From Bin80 sp965207565 (GTDB taxonomy: Bacteria; Bacteroidota; Rhodothermia; Rhodothermales; Bin80): a DNA stretch of 64,000 nt. Below, piece after piece: positions 18,015 to 27,162 of the stretch; position 1 is the first letter of the stretch; every line of letters starts with the position of its first letter. The position numbers were made by a program, and so were the translations under genes. The stretch lies in the NCBI GenBank assembly GCA_965207565.1, contig CBDBMQ010000020.1:124001-188000 (forward strand). Direction: 5' to 3'. The notes beneath the pieces were generated by a model. That model ran no database searches, was not told where the DNA came from, and saw only the letters and a list, made by a program, of their open reading frames with translations.

Positions 18015-19467
18015 ATGAGGTCAAGGGAAGTTCAGCGGGGAGGGAGCATTTTATGGTTTCGCCGCGATCTTCGTTTGATTGACCAACCGGCATGGCACGC
18101 TGCGCTTGAGAAGCCGGGTCCAGTTTGGCCAGTATTCATTCTTGATCCGTTGATTGAATCTACTCACGGTGCAGCACCGAAGTGGCGGCTTGGGGAAAGC
18201 CTGTATTCGTTGGCAGCGAGTCTCGAAAAACGGAACAGCCGTTTACTTTTCCGGCGTGGGACGCATTAGAGGTTCTTCATGCATTGATTCTGGAGACGGG
18301 TGCTAAACATGTTGTCTGGTCTAGACTTTATGATCTGCAGTCTATAGAAAGAGATGAGGCGGTGCGGGTTGGCTTAAATGCACGGGAGGTGGCCGTTCAT
18401 CAGGTGAATTCCAGCCTATTGTTTGAGCCCTGGACCGTACATACGCAGACCGGCGGTTTCTATCAAGTTTATACTCCTTTTTGGCGGGCAGTACAACATC
18501 GGCAGGTATCATCTCCTTTAAGTGCTCCAACCGATTTATCACCACCTCAGGATTGGCCAGGCAGTGATTTGCTTTCTGACTGGAAGCTTGGTGCTGAGAT
18601 GTACCGCGGTGCTGCAGTGGTCTCTCGTTTTGCAAGGGTGGGGGAGCGGGCTGCCTATAAACGCCTTGATCACTTTATTGAAAGCTCCATTGATCATTAT
18701 AAATCAGAAAGAGACTATCCAGGCAGGAAAGCAACCTCAAGATTGTCTGAAAACCTCACTTACGGGGAAATTTCGCCCAGAGTGATTTGGCATGCTGGCG
18801 TGCGCGCACTGAAGAAAACAACGAATGCAAAGGAGGTGGAGCATTTTCTGAGAGAGGTAATCTGGCGTGAATTTGCCTATCACCTTCTATATCATACTCC
18901 TCGTATTGTTAATGAGAATTGGCGACCGCAGTGGGATGATTTTCCGTGGCGTGAGGATAACGAGGATGCAGAAGCGTGGCGGCGGGGGATGACGGGGATT
19001 GAGATGGTTGATGCTGCGATGCGCGAAATGTATGTGACGGGTACGATGCATAATCGTACCCGCATGTTGGCGGCTAGTTTTTAACGAAACATCTGATGAC
19101 CGGATGGAAGATTGGTGAGCAGTGGTTCCGTGATTGTTTGATCGACTGGGATATTGCCGCCAATGCAATGGGTTGGCAGTGGACGGCGGGTTCAGGTCCT
19201 GATGCTGCGCCATATTTTCGAATTTACAACCCGGAGCTTCAGGCCAAGAAATTTGATCCTGACCACAGTTACAGGGACAGATTTATTGCCGAGGGGTGCT
19301 TGTTGCCTCATGAGGATGCATTAAGTTATTTTGAGGCGGTCCCAAAATCCTGGAATCTTTCTGCTGATCGGCCTTACCCCGCTCCAATCATTGATTTAGG
19401 AGCAGGAAGAAAACGGGCAATGGAGGCTTACAGTAGGTACTATCAAGCGTGGGCAAAAGGGGTATAA
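18015..19467 (+). CDS. phrB: Deoxyribodipyrimidine photolyase (class I), two frameshifts as given
   Basis: Light-driven FAD enzyme repairing cyclobutane pyrimidine dimers. Pieces in order: SILWFRRDLRLIDQPAWHAA and PVFILDPLIE (antenna domain), then after a shift at about 18258 DALEVLHALILETGAKHVVWSRLYD, SENLTYGEISPRVIWH, REVIWREFAYHLLYHTP, TGIEMVDAAMREMYVTGTMHNRTRMLAASF. A second shift at 19082 leads to KHLMTGWKIGEQWF, DWDIAANAMGWQWTAGSGPDAAPYFRIYNP and QAKKFDPD. Inserting one G in the GGG run (about 18258) and one T in the TTTTT run (19078-19082) restores a protein of about 483 residues. All FAD-pocket motifs are present, so the gene may be functional in the organism. A cryptochrome is possible but less likely. 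Confidence 0.88.
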
Positions 19468-19686
19468 ATCAGTTGGGGCTTTGGTATGCTCAGATGATTT
19501 CTTCTGCTAAATATTCGGTGAGTTTTTTCACGTCCCTACAGTCAAAGACCTTCCTCCCGCATACTTCAGGATAGAACTGGAACCCTCTCAGAAGAAACGT
19601 GGTCGTTGCTTTGAGGAGGTTTCCAGAGACTGGGTCGTGCTTGATTCAGATGACATTTTACCACGGGCAAGGTAAAATACCAACTG

Positions 19687-20847
19687 CTAATTTTCGAGGA
19701 GTTCAATATTGCTGCCACGCACAATACCGACCAACGGAGTGAATTCAGCATCACCATTATCGTCGAAGGAAAATGGGCCGTAGATTGTGTCCACATTGCG
19801 CATTCCAGACAGTTTTTCCCTGACTGCATCATTGGAAATATTTTCGGGAGTAACTTCCATGATCGCTTTCAAGAGAAGATTTGCTGCAGCATAAGTCCGT
19901 GCATGAAAGTCATTCGGAACTTCAACGTATCGTGTCCGATGCTCTTGTACGTAGGTCCGGCTTGCAGGGTGATTACTTCCTGCGATCCATACGTGGAGTG
20001 CCAGAATCCCTTCGGTTGAAGATGGTGCTGATTCGCGGGCCAAACGGATATCAGAGGTGCTCAGTAGTGTTATCACAAATGGTAGATCCGTAACCCCTAA
20101 TTCGTGAGCCTTCAGGATAAAGTTATACCGGTCTGGAGCAAGTCCAAAAAAGAAAAGAGCATCCAGCTTCGGGGTTGCATTGGTAAGTGCATTAATCTGA
20201 GAACTCAGATTAGGTACAGGATCACTACCCGGTCGGTTAAAAGACTGCTTCATTCCGATGGACACGCCACTGAGTTTATTAATCTCTTCAACAAGTTTAT
20301 CCTCTGCACTTTGAGAAAACCGATCACCTGTATTGGTCAAGATCCCAATATTCTTGTAGCCAAGGTGTTCGTGGGTTGCACGTACCCCGGCCGGCATTAG
20401 AATATCAACAGTGAGCGAAGATCGGAAGAGCCAATCAGACATGGCAGCCAACCCTTGTGCAGCAGAAGCAGGGGCAATGGTAACAACACGAGCTTCATCA
20501 ATGAGAGGAATAATATGATTTGTATTCGTAGAGGTGTAGGGCCCCAGGATAAATGCAGCTCCATTCGAGATAAGGCTGCGGAACGCATCTTCAGTACCTT
20601 CAGTGGTACTTTTGGTGTCTTCAACCAGGAGCCGGAAGGGTGGGCTGCCCTCGGCAAGGTCTTCATTCGCGAGAGCGACAGCCATTTCTGTCGCAACACG
20701 CATATCCTGCCCAGGACGAGCCGAGGTGCCCGTCAGGGGCGCTGCGAGGCCAATGGCGATTTCCGAGATCTGATCATTACTCGAGCTGTCACATGCGCTC
20801 AAGGTTAGAAAAAACAGAGCAGAGAGGCTAAAAAATAAAATTCTCAT
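19687..20847 (-). CDS. Periplasmic ligand-binding lipoprotein (Peripla_BP_6 / LivJ-like)
   Basis: 386-residue type I periplasmic binding protein of the branched-chain amino acid receptor / LppC-like group. The signal MRILFFSLSALFFLTLSAC ends in a lipobox (LSAC, Cys19). The two-lobed fold is indicated by IAIGLAAPLTGTSARPGQDM, FRLLVEDTKS, FILGPYTSTNT, VVTIAPASAAQ, YKNIGILTNTGDRFSQS, LDALFFFGLAPDR and a C-terminal TIYGPFSFDDNGDA. No permease or ATPase genes lie beside it, so it may serve a transporter elsewhere or act as a sensor-type orphan. The ligand is not predictable. Gaps on both sides (19468-19686, 20848-21076) show no gene. Confidence 0.82.
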   Translation of the reverse strand: MRILFFSLSALFFLTLSACDSSSNDQISEIAIGLAAPLTGTSARPGQDMRVATEMAVALANEDLAEGSPPFRLLVEDTKSTTEGTEDAFRSLISNGAAFILGPYTSTNTNHIIPLIDEARVVTIAPASAAQGLAAMSDWLFRSSLTVDILMPAGVRATHEHLGYKNIGILTNTGDRFSQSAEDKLVEEINKLSGVSIGMKQSFNRPGSDPVPNLSSQINALTNATPKLDALFFFGLAPDRYNFILKAHELGVTDLPFVITLLSTSDIRLARESAPSSTEGILALHVWIAGSNHPASRTYVQEHRTRYVEVPNDFHARTYAAANLLLKAIMEVTPENISNDAVREKLSGMRNVDTIYGPFSFDDNGDAEFTPLVGIVRGSNIELLEN

Positions 20848-21076
20848 GGCATAAAGGGTGGTTTAATCGTAAGTGGGACCTTGAAATTTAAGTCGGTAGT
20901 GCTGCCGGCACTGGATTATTAATACGGTGCATCGGCAAGCGGTTTAGGTTAATTTCAGCGGTTAAGGGAATGGTCAGACATCATGCAAGCCCAGGGAACA
21001 GGGATCGCAGAAATCTGATTGTGAAAGTCAACGGTTAAAGATCATTCGAAACATGTCGGCAAAATCGCCAATTTCC

Positions 21077-21451
21077 TTATGGTATATGTGGTTCTGCATC
21101 AGATGACTCCCTGGACGATTCGATGAAAGCCGGCTCTGTAGTCCCGGGCTCCGTAATCCCCATACTGCCGCGAAATTCCGTGTCGGCAAGCGTAAGTGCC
21201 AGGAAGACGACGACAAATACGACACCAAGGACCACCGTCAGCATATTGACGGGATTGTCGTATTTCAGGGCCATAAAGATAAAAATGACTAGAATGGCCT
21301 TGAAACCCGCAATCGCTAATGCCAGAGGGACATTCAAGATCCCCAAATCAATTTGAGCGGTGATGACCGTGATCAAAGTGAGAAACAGAAGCGCACCAAA
21401 AACCAAAGCAAGGGTGCGCAGCGGAATGATATGATGATGGCTCTGTGCCAT
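21077..21451 (-). CDS. coxD: caa3 cytochrome c oxidase subunit IV
   Basis: 124-residue small membrane subunit of the haem-copper oxidase, a structural component without redox cofactors. Three hydrophobic segments are visible (about residues 11-32, 38-60 and 68-88) separated by short loops, including the family-typical FKAILVIFIFMALKYDN. It ends with a polar acidic tail. It is the last gene of the 12-gene respiratory block, 7 bases after coxC. Confidence 0.85.
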   Translation of the reverse strand: MAQSHHHIIPLRTLALVFGALLFLTLITVITAQIDLGILNVPLALAIAGFKAILVIFIFMALKYDNPVNMLTVVLGVVFVVVFLALTLADTEFRGSMGITEPGTTEPAFIESSRESSDAEPHIP

Positions 21452-21458
21452 AAAAGCC

Positions 21459-22121
21459 CTAAATCAGGTAGAGTAATGGAAAAAGAAAGATCCAGATGAT
21501 GTCAACCAGATGCCAATACAGTCCAGTCAACTCAATCGGGGTGTACCACTGAGGGGAAAAATGGCCTCGGGCTACACGCGTTATGAGCCATCCGAACAGC
21601 CCCATTCCCACCAGTACGTGGACACCATGGATCCCCGTCATCACAAAATAGATGCTGAAGAATTGTGGTGCGAACGGGATATCGTACTTGGAATAATCTT
21701 TGCCGTCAATGACCCCATGCGGCTCAAAGCCGGCCCCGGGGAATACTCCGTGGGAAAACTTACTCTCGTATTCGAAGTACTTGACAACCATAAAGATCGC
21801 TGCACATACGAGTGTCAAGATCAGTAGGACAACGACCTTGTCGTTCTCTCCCTTCTGCACGAAGTGGATGGAGAGGGCAACCGTAAAGCTTGAAGCCAGA
21901 AGAACCACCGTATTCAGCGCACCAAGCCGCCAATCCAACAACTCACTGGCTTGGAGGAACACCTCCGGGTGCCAGGATCGGTAGACTGCATACGCGACAA
22001 ACATCCCGGAAAACAGGAGTACTTCCGTAACCAGGAAGAGCCACATGCCCAGCTTGGCCGCATCGAACTGCTGCTGGTGGCTAACGAAATAGTGCTTCAA
22101 TGTGGTATCGGCACTGCTCAT
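21459..22121 (-). CDS. coxC: caa3 cytochrome c oxidase subunit III
   Basis: 220-residue integral membrane subunit III. Conserved features: KLGMWLFLVTEVLLFSGMFVAY, WRLGALNTVVLLASSFTV (residue 67 onward), the FFSIYFVMTGIHGVHVLVGMG block and TGLYWHLVDIIWIFLFPLLYLI at the C-terminus, all subunit III signatures. Five to six transmembrane helices are apparent. It stabilises the oxygen-reducing subunit and contributes to proton uptake. It starts 3 bases after the coxA stop. Confidence 0.93.
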   Translation of the reverse strand: MSSADTTLKHYFVSHQQQFDAAKLGMWLFLVTEVLLFSGMFVAYAVYRSWHPEVFLQASELLDWRLGALNTVVLLASSFTVALSIHFVQKGENDKVVVLLILTLVCAAIFMVVKYFEYESKFSHGVFPGAGFEPHGVIDGKDYSKYDIPFAPQFFSIYFVMTGIHGVHVLVGMGLFGWLITRVARGHFSPQWYTPIELTGLYWHLVDIIWIFLFPLLYLI

Positions 22122-22124
22122 CGC

Positions 22125-23765
22125 CTAAGGATTGTTTTTGGGGCCAAAGACATCATCTGCGAGGTGAAAATCATAGGGACCGCGCGTCACCAGAGGCGTA
22201 TCGTGAAAATTATGTTCATCTGGAACCGGGCCGGTATGTGTCCACTCAAGTGTACAGGCTCCCCATGGGTTTGCAGTAGCCTTTGGGCCTTTGAACAGTG
22301 AGTACAGTGCGTAGATCAGAATCATCACCAATCCGACTCCCAGGATGTAGGATCCAATTGTGGATGCCATATTCAATGCTGCAAATTCCGGGTAGGTCTG
22401 CAGGAACTCAGAATAATCATGATAGCGTCGTGGCATTCCCTTCGTGCCTAGGAAGAACTGCGTAAAGAAGGTCAAGTTGAACCCAATGAATACCAGGATC
22501 GCCGCAATCACTCCAGCGGTCTCATTGTACATCCTTCCAGTCATCTTCGGCCACCAGTAGTGGAGGCCTCCAATCAGACCAATGAGTGCACCTCCCATCA
22601 TGACATAATGGAAGTGTGCAACGACGAAATACGTGTCATGTAAGTGCACATCCACCGCCAGCACACCAACCATAATTCCGGTCAAGCCGCCAATCGTGAA
22701 CAGGAACAGAAACATGAGCGCATAGATCATTGGAGTTCGCAGCCACACGGACCCTTTATACATGGTGGCGACCCAGTTGAAGACTTTGATGCCGGTCGGG
22801 ATTCCTATCAGGAAAGTGAGCATTGAGAAAATGATCGAAGAGAGGGCGCTTTGTCCCGAGACGAACATATGGTGCCCCCAGACAAGGAATCCCAGAAACG
22901 CAATCGCAACCGAGGAAAGGGCAATGAAGGTGTACCCAGATACATGCTGTCTGGAGAATGTCCCCATCAGATCACTGACAATTCCCATCGCCGGGAGGAT
23001 CATGATGTAGACTGCCGGATGGCTGTAGAACCAGAAGAAATGTTGAAAGAGAACGGGATCGCCTCCCAAAGCTGGATCAAAGATGCCAATCTGTAACAGC
23101 TTTTCCAGGAATAGGAGAACCATGGTGATGCCGATCACCGGTGTAGCCAGTACCTGAACAATCCCCGTCGCATAGATGGCCCAGGTGAATAATGGGAGCC
23201 GGTTCCATGTCATGCCGGGAGCACGCATTTTGTGCACCGTCACAATAAAGTTCAAACCCGTAAAGATGGAGGCAAAGCCGGCGACAAAGACAGCCGAAGT
23301 CAGCCAGAGTACTGCATTCGATGCTCCACTGGAGTAGGGCGTATAGAAGGTCCAGCCGGTATCCACCTTTCCAACAAATAACCACCCGCAGACCGCCATG
23401 ATCGCTCCTGCCATGAAGAGATACCAACTCGCCAGGTTTAGTCGGGGGAATGCCACATCCTTGGCCCCGATCTGTATGGGTAGAACAAAATTTCCAAGGA
23501 TTCCGGGGATCGCAGGAATAATCACCAGAAAGACCATAACCACGCCGTGGAGCGTGAACATCTGATTGTATTGATCCTGCCCGAGAATCGTCTCTCCGGG
23601 CTCTCCAAGCTCTGTTCGCACAAATGTTGCGAGGATGCCCCCTAGAAGGAAGAATGCGCCACACGCGATCGCATACATAATTCCGATGCGCTTGTGGTCA
23701 GTCGTAGAGAGCCACGACCAGAGGCCTTTCCTGGCGTTCAAATAATTACGTGATTCGTCACTCAT
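22125..23765 (-). CDS. coxA: caa3 cytochrome c oxidase subunit I (A2-type)
   Basis: 546-residue, 12-helix catalytic subunit that reduces oxygen to water and pumps protons. Haem a ligand His73 (TLHGVVMVF). The CuB/cross-link helix reads WFYSHPAVYIMILP (His249, Tyr253), CuB histidines 298-299 (VWGHHMF), and haem a/a3 ligands are in VVAHFHYVMMGG. The YSHP pattern replaces the XGHPEV of A1 oxidases and defines the A2 subtype, which lacks the D-channel glutamate and uses the Tyr-Ser pair. This is the type known from Rhodothermus marinus caa3. It sits 2 bases after coxB. Confidence 0.96.
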   Translation of the reverse strand: MSDESRNYLNARKGLWSWLSTTDHKRIGIMYAIACGAFFLLGGILATFVRTELGEPGETILGQDQYNQMFTLHGVVMVFLVIIPAIPGILGNFVLPIQIGAKDVAFPRLNLASWYLFMAGAIMAVCGWLFVGKVDTGWTFYTPYSSGASNAVLWLTSAVFVAGFASIFTGLNFIVTVHKMRAPGMTWNRLPLFTWAIYATGIVQVLATPVIGITMVLLFLEKLLQIGIFDPALGGDPVLFQHFFWFYSHPAVYIMILPAMGIVSDLMGTFSRQHVSGYTFIALSSVAIAFLGFLVWGHHMFVSGQSALSSIIFSMLTFLIGIPTGIKVFNWVATMYKGSVWLRTPMIYALMFLFLFTIGGLTGIMVGVLAVDVHLHDTYFVVAHFHYVMMGGALIGLIGGLHYWWPKMTGRMYNETAGVIAAILVFIGFNLTFFTQFFLGTKGMPRRYHDYSEFLQTYPEFAALNMASTIGSYILGVGLVMILIYALYSLFKGPKATANPWGACTLEWTHTGPVPDEHNFHDTPLVTRGPYDFHLADDVFGPKNNP

Positions 23766-23767
23766 GC

Positions 23768-24706
23768 CTACTGCTGCTCATTTATGAATGCGACAAGTGC
23801 ATCAATTTCTTCGGATGACATGGTCACTGCGTATTGCCCGGGCATCACGTTAGGATAGCCTTCAACAAGCTGTAATGCGGGATTTGTAATTGAAGTACGG
23901 AGGTAATTATCATCAGCTACTGCACTGGTGCCATCTGCGAAATTTCGTGTACTGCCTGTCAGTCCAAGAAAAGTTGGACCCGCTGAGACCGCCCCATCCA
24001 GCGAATGGCAGCCAAAACAGGCCTGTTGTGTATAGAGGATCTCACCTCTTTGTGTAGGCGTTAAGTTGTCATCGGGCAAACTTTCCACCAGCCAATTTTC
24101 AAAATCGTCCTGCGAGTGGGTAATCACTCGAGCGTACATATCTGAATGTGAGGTGCCGCAATACTCTGTACAGGCAACGATAAATGTATCTTTTTTTGTT
24201 GCTTCAAACCATACATAAGAATAGCGTCCTTGCAGCACATCAGCTTTTACACGAAAAGCCGGGACAAAAAAACTGTGAATCACATCGTCACTGCTCATGC
24301 GAAGTTTGATTGGGCGGTTCACCGGAACATGAAGATCAGTAGATACAACTCCATTCGGGTAGCTAAAACTCCAACTCCATTTTCGGGCGGTCACGTTCAC
24401 CTCGTAGGAGTTGGGGGGAGCAATCCCAAGCTCCAGAAATAATTTGAACCCCCACACAAAAACGACAGCGACAAGAATGGAAGGGACGACAATCCACGAG
24501 GCTTCCACTAGTTTATTCTCGTGGACCGGCTCGGGGCGATCATTCGGGTTGCGCCGACGAAAACGCCAGGCAAAGAATGCCATGGTCGTGACGACCCCCA
24601 CAAAAAGGATCACGCTGGTAACGAGAATGAAGTAGAATAGCGCATCAACATCCCCTGCAATCGTGGACGCAGCTTCGGGAAGCCAAATTGAGTTCTGTTG
24701 ATTCAT
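23768..24706 (-). CDS. coxB: caa3 cytochrome c oxidase subunit II with fused cytochrome c
   Basis: 312 residues. Two N-terminal transmembrane helices (about 22-46 and 71-92) precede a periplasmic cupredoxin domain with the complete CuA set: His144, then CTEYCGTSHSDM giving Cys179, Cys183, His187 and Met190. A C-terminal cytochrome c domain carries CFGCH (Cys230-His234) with a likely axial Met in NVMPGQY. The fusion makes this a caa3 enzyme, which can take electrons directly from the upstream complex through haem c to CuA. The start overlaps the SCO stop by 4 bases (ATGA). Confidence 0.96.
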   Translation of the reverse strand: MNQQNSIWLPEAASTIAGDVDALFYFILVTSVILFVGVVTTMAFFAWRFRRRNPNDRPEPVHENKLVEASWIVVPSILVAVVFVWGFKLFLELGIAPPNSYEVNVTARKWSWSFSYPNGVVSTDLHVPVNRPIKLRMSSDDVIHSFFVPAFRVKADVLQGRYSYVWFEATKKDTFIVACTEYCGTSHSDMYARVITHSQDDFENWLVESLPDDNLTPTQRGEILYTQQACFGCHSLDGAVSAGPTFLGLTGSTRNFADGTSAVADDNYLRTSITNPALQLVEGYPNVMPGQYAVTMSSEEIDALVAFINEQQ

Positions 24707-25506
24707 GCGTACTCAGACTTTTTCGTGTCTTTCATCCACAAAAGCCCCAGCGACACAATGAGGAGCAGAGCTGTAATTCCACCTCCAACCTGCATCGCAC
24801 GCCGAGCCACGAGTACGTATGAATTCGAGGTTGGATCAAACTGAAAGCAGTAGAGAAATGCCCGGTCTAGCAGATTGCCAACCATGCCATCCGAAGCTTC
24901 CACGATTGCGGCACGTAGATCTCGCCCCTTTGGCGCAAGATCCGGCAGGTAGCGAGTAATGATCCCCTCATCGCTGAGAACAATCACTGCAGCGGGGTGT
25001 GCATATTCCTCCTGTTCTTCAACCCACTTGAACATGAACCCTGTTGCCTGTGTCAATGCCTGTATCGAAGCTTTGTTGCCCGTCAGAAAATGCCACTCAG
25101 CGTCTTGCGGATCAAGCCGTCGAAGGTAACGGGTGCGTTGCTCTGCGGCACGCTCGGGTGTATCCTCTGGGCTGAATGAAACGGTGACCATTTCATAGCC
25201 CTCTCCAGAAGCCCATGGTACATCGTCCAAGCTTCGCGTAACGCCGTCTAAAAGTGCACTGCACAGCATTGGACAGGTGTGGTATACAAACGTAAGGACG
25301 ACAGGGCGATCCTGGTGGAAGTACTCCCTCAGGGTGACGGTTTCGCCGTGCGAGTTTATAAACACGAGGTCAAGCGGAATCTGCTCCCCCAAACGGGGAG
25401 AGAGCCCAACTCCCTCGTACGCAATACTAGCCTGCTCAGTCAACTGTGCATACACAGAAACCGGGTACATACAAAGGGCCAGTATGGCGATACATCCTTT
25501 GTGCAT
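24703..25506 (-). CDS. SCO1/SenC copper chaperone for CuA assembly
   Basis: 267-residue thioredoxin-fold protein that delivers copper to the CuA site of subunit II or reduces its cysteines. Signal peptide at residues 1-20, then LTFVYHTCPMLCSALLDGV with the copper-binding CxxxC (Cys78, Cys82), and the third ligand His in EYAHPAAVIVLSDEG. Unlike many SCO proteins, which anchor N-terminally, this one has a hydrophobic helix near the C-terminus (GGGITALLLIVSLGLLWM) before a basic tail. Its place immediately before coxB matches its role. Confidence 0.92.
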   Translation of the reverse strand: MHKGCIAILALCMYPVSVYAQLTEQASIAYEGVGLSPRLGEQIPLDLVFINSHGETVTLREYFHQDRPVVLTFVYHTCPMLCSALLDGVTRSLDDVPWASGEGYEMVTVSFSPEDTPERAAEQRTRYLRRLDPQDAEWHFLTGNKASIQALTQATGFMFKWVEEQEEYAHPAAVIVLSDEGIITRYLPDLAPKGRDLRAAIVEASDGMVGNLLDRAFLYCFQFDPTSNSYVLVARRAMQVGGGITALLLIVSLGLLWMKDTKKSEYA

Positions 25507-25857
25507 TTAGGGTTGTATTTCCTCAGAGATACGGATACTGTCGGGAAACTCTTCTGCGACTCTCAGAATGGCCTGTTCAATTGGAATCCGGAATGTGTTA
25601 TCCTCTAACATTTCGTAGCGATTCAGTTGTTGGAGCCCGGCAACTCGTAATCGTTCCAGTTCTGGATACGTGGCCTGGGCCGCACGCCCTAGTTCCACCT
25701 GCTCTCCTTCACGCTTAAACCAGTATGAGGCCAAGAATGTTAATGATCCAAGCCCAATTAACACGACAACCACAAAAGAAATAAGAGGAATCGCAGCAAT
25801 GGCCTCATGCTGAACAAGAAGTCGGTCAGAGGTTCTATCTTCAGATTCAACAGACAT
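25507..25857 (-). CDS. Small single-pass membrane protein of the respiratory block, function unknown
   Basis: 116 residues with one strong transmembrane segment (about 22-47, IPLISFVVVVLIGLGSLTFL) and an acidic, helical soluble tail (residues 50-116) containing QLNRYEMLEDNTFRIPIEQA and ILRVAEEFPDSIRI. No cofactor motif is present. It lies in the gap between ActF and SCO and abuts the SCO start, so it is almost certainly co-transcribed. An accessory or assembly subunit linking complex III to the oxidase is possible. I do not recognise a named family. Confidence 0.75.
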   Translation of the reverse strand: MSVESEDRTSDRLLVQHEAIAAIPLISFVVVVLIGLGSLTFLASYWFKREGEQVELGRAAQATYPELERLRVAGLQQLNRYEMLEDNTFRIPIEQAILRVAEEFPDSIRISEEIQP

Positions 25858-25867
25858 GACGGATACG

Positions 25868-27154
25868 CTAAGTGTTTTCGAAACGGAGGGATTTGCCTAA
25901 TTGCGGGTCTGCCTCACAAACAATCGCGTGTCGGCTGAAACGCCACAGGAATCCTGCAATGAACACACATAGGAGCCCGATCCAGCAACTGAGATCCAGC
26001 CAGTGAAACTGAGCTTGGTCTGGATGCAGTACAGGCATGGCTTGCCAATGAATATCAAACCACTGCATAATCAGAAGCCACACAGCGATGATGGCAAGAG
26101 GAGTAGAGTAGCGCTTGATGGCACGAGGTAACAGAATCAGAAATGGAATAATGAAGTGTCCAAACAGCAGGATCCCGCTATGGGTTTCCCATCCATTTTG
26201 GAGTCGGTACTTAAACCAGACGGTCTCTTCAGGAATCCCACCGTACCAGTAAAGCATATATTGGCTGAATGCGATATAGGCCCAGAACACCACAAATCCA
26301 AACATGAGTTTTCCCAGGTCATGATAATGTTCAGCTGTCACGACCCCACGCAGCATCCCTCCCCGTTGCAGTCCGGCAATGCACAGTGCAGTGAAGCAAA
26401 AGGCAGACAAGAACGCTCCAGAAAAGAAATAGACCCCAAATATGGTTGAGAACCAGTGTGGGTACAATGTCATGAGCAGGTCAAATGCTGCAAATGCCAT
26501 CGTAATACCACATAGTGGTAAGCCCCAAGCACTCAGATGGCGCAGGCGGGCGCTGATATCTGGATCACGGGTTACATCTTGAAGCAGAGATAATCTCCAC
26601 AGGCGTGAAGAGATGAAGGTCCATGCAATGAAATAGAACGCGATTCGAAACAGAAAGAATGGAATATTCAGATAAGCAACCTTCCCGGCCAAGATCTCAT
26701 CATAGTATTTACTGGTTGGATCAGCAATGCCTTCCGCCGTCCAGTGGTGATAGGGGCCGTGGGTATCAAATATGCCGATCAGGATGGGAATAAACAGGAT
26801 GGCAAGAAGCGGGAAGGAGACCGCAGCCGCTTCTGGGATTCGTCGTAGGACAACAATCCATTCTGCACGGACAAGGTGTTTGATCAGCACGATGAACAGG
26901 CATCCCAGGGCAATGGAGAGGCAGAAGGTCCAGCCGATCAGATAAGAGAAATAAAATTGCTCAAGAAATGCCTCGCTCATGCCGACAAAAATACTCACCA
27001 CAACCACCACCAAACCGACAAGTCCCGGAATGATGTAGCTACGAGATGTACCGGTAAAGGGGTATTGATCACTCTTGGTGGGTGCCAAGGGATCAACAAG
27101 CTTCATCAAGATCGAGCTGCTTCGCAGTGCGTCACGCATAGATCCTCGTTTCAA
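25868..27154 (-). CDS. actF: Alternative complex III, subunit ActF
   Basis: 428-residue polytopic membrane protein, about ten helices, related to NrfD-type quinol-interacting subunits but without cofactor motifs. In known ACIII structures ActF pairs with ActC in the membrane. Recognised by position and by segments such as FSYLIGWTFCLSIALGCLFI, IPFFLFRIAFYFIAWTFI and MFGFVVFWAYIAFSQYMLYW. Length typical. It follows actE by 8 bases and precedes the small membrane protein by 10. Confidence 0.9.
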   Translation of the reverse strand: MKRGSMRDALRSSSILMKLVDPLAPTKSDQYPFTGTSRSYIIPGLVGLVVVVVSIFVGMSEAFLEQFYFSYLIGWTFCLSIALGCLFIVLIKHLVRAEWIVVLRRIPEAAAVSFPLLAILFIPILIGIFDTHGPYHHWTAEGIADPTSKYYDEILAGKVAYLNIPFFLFRIAFYFIAWTFISSRLWRLSLLQDVTRDPDISARLRHLSAWGLPLCGITMAFAAFDLLMTLYPHWFSTIFGVYFFSGAFLSAFCFTALCIAGLQRGGMLRGVVTAEHYHDLGKLMFGFVVFWAYIAFSQYMLYWYGGIPEETVWFKYRLQNGWETHSGILLFGHFIIPFLILLPRAIKRYSTPLAIIAVWLLIMQWFDIHWQAMPVLHPDQAQFHWLDLSCWIGLLCVFIAGFLWRFSRHAIVCEADPQLGKSLRFENT

Positions 27155-27162
27155 GGCGTATT

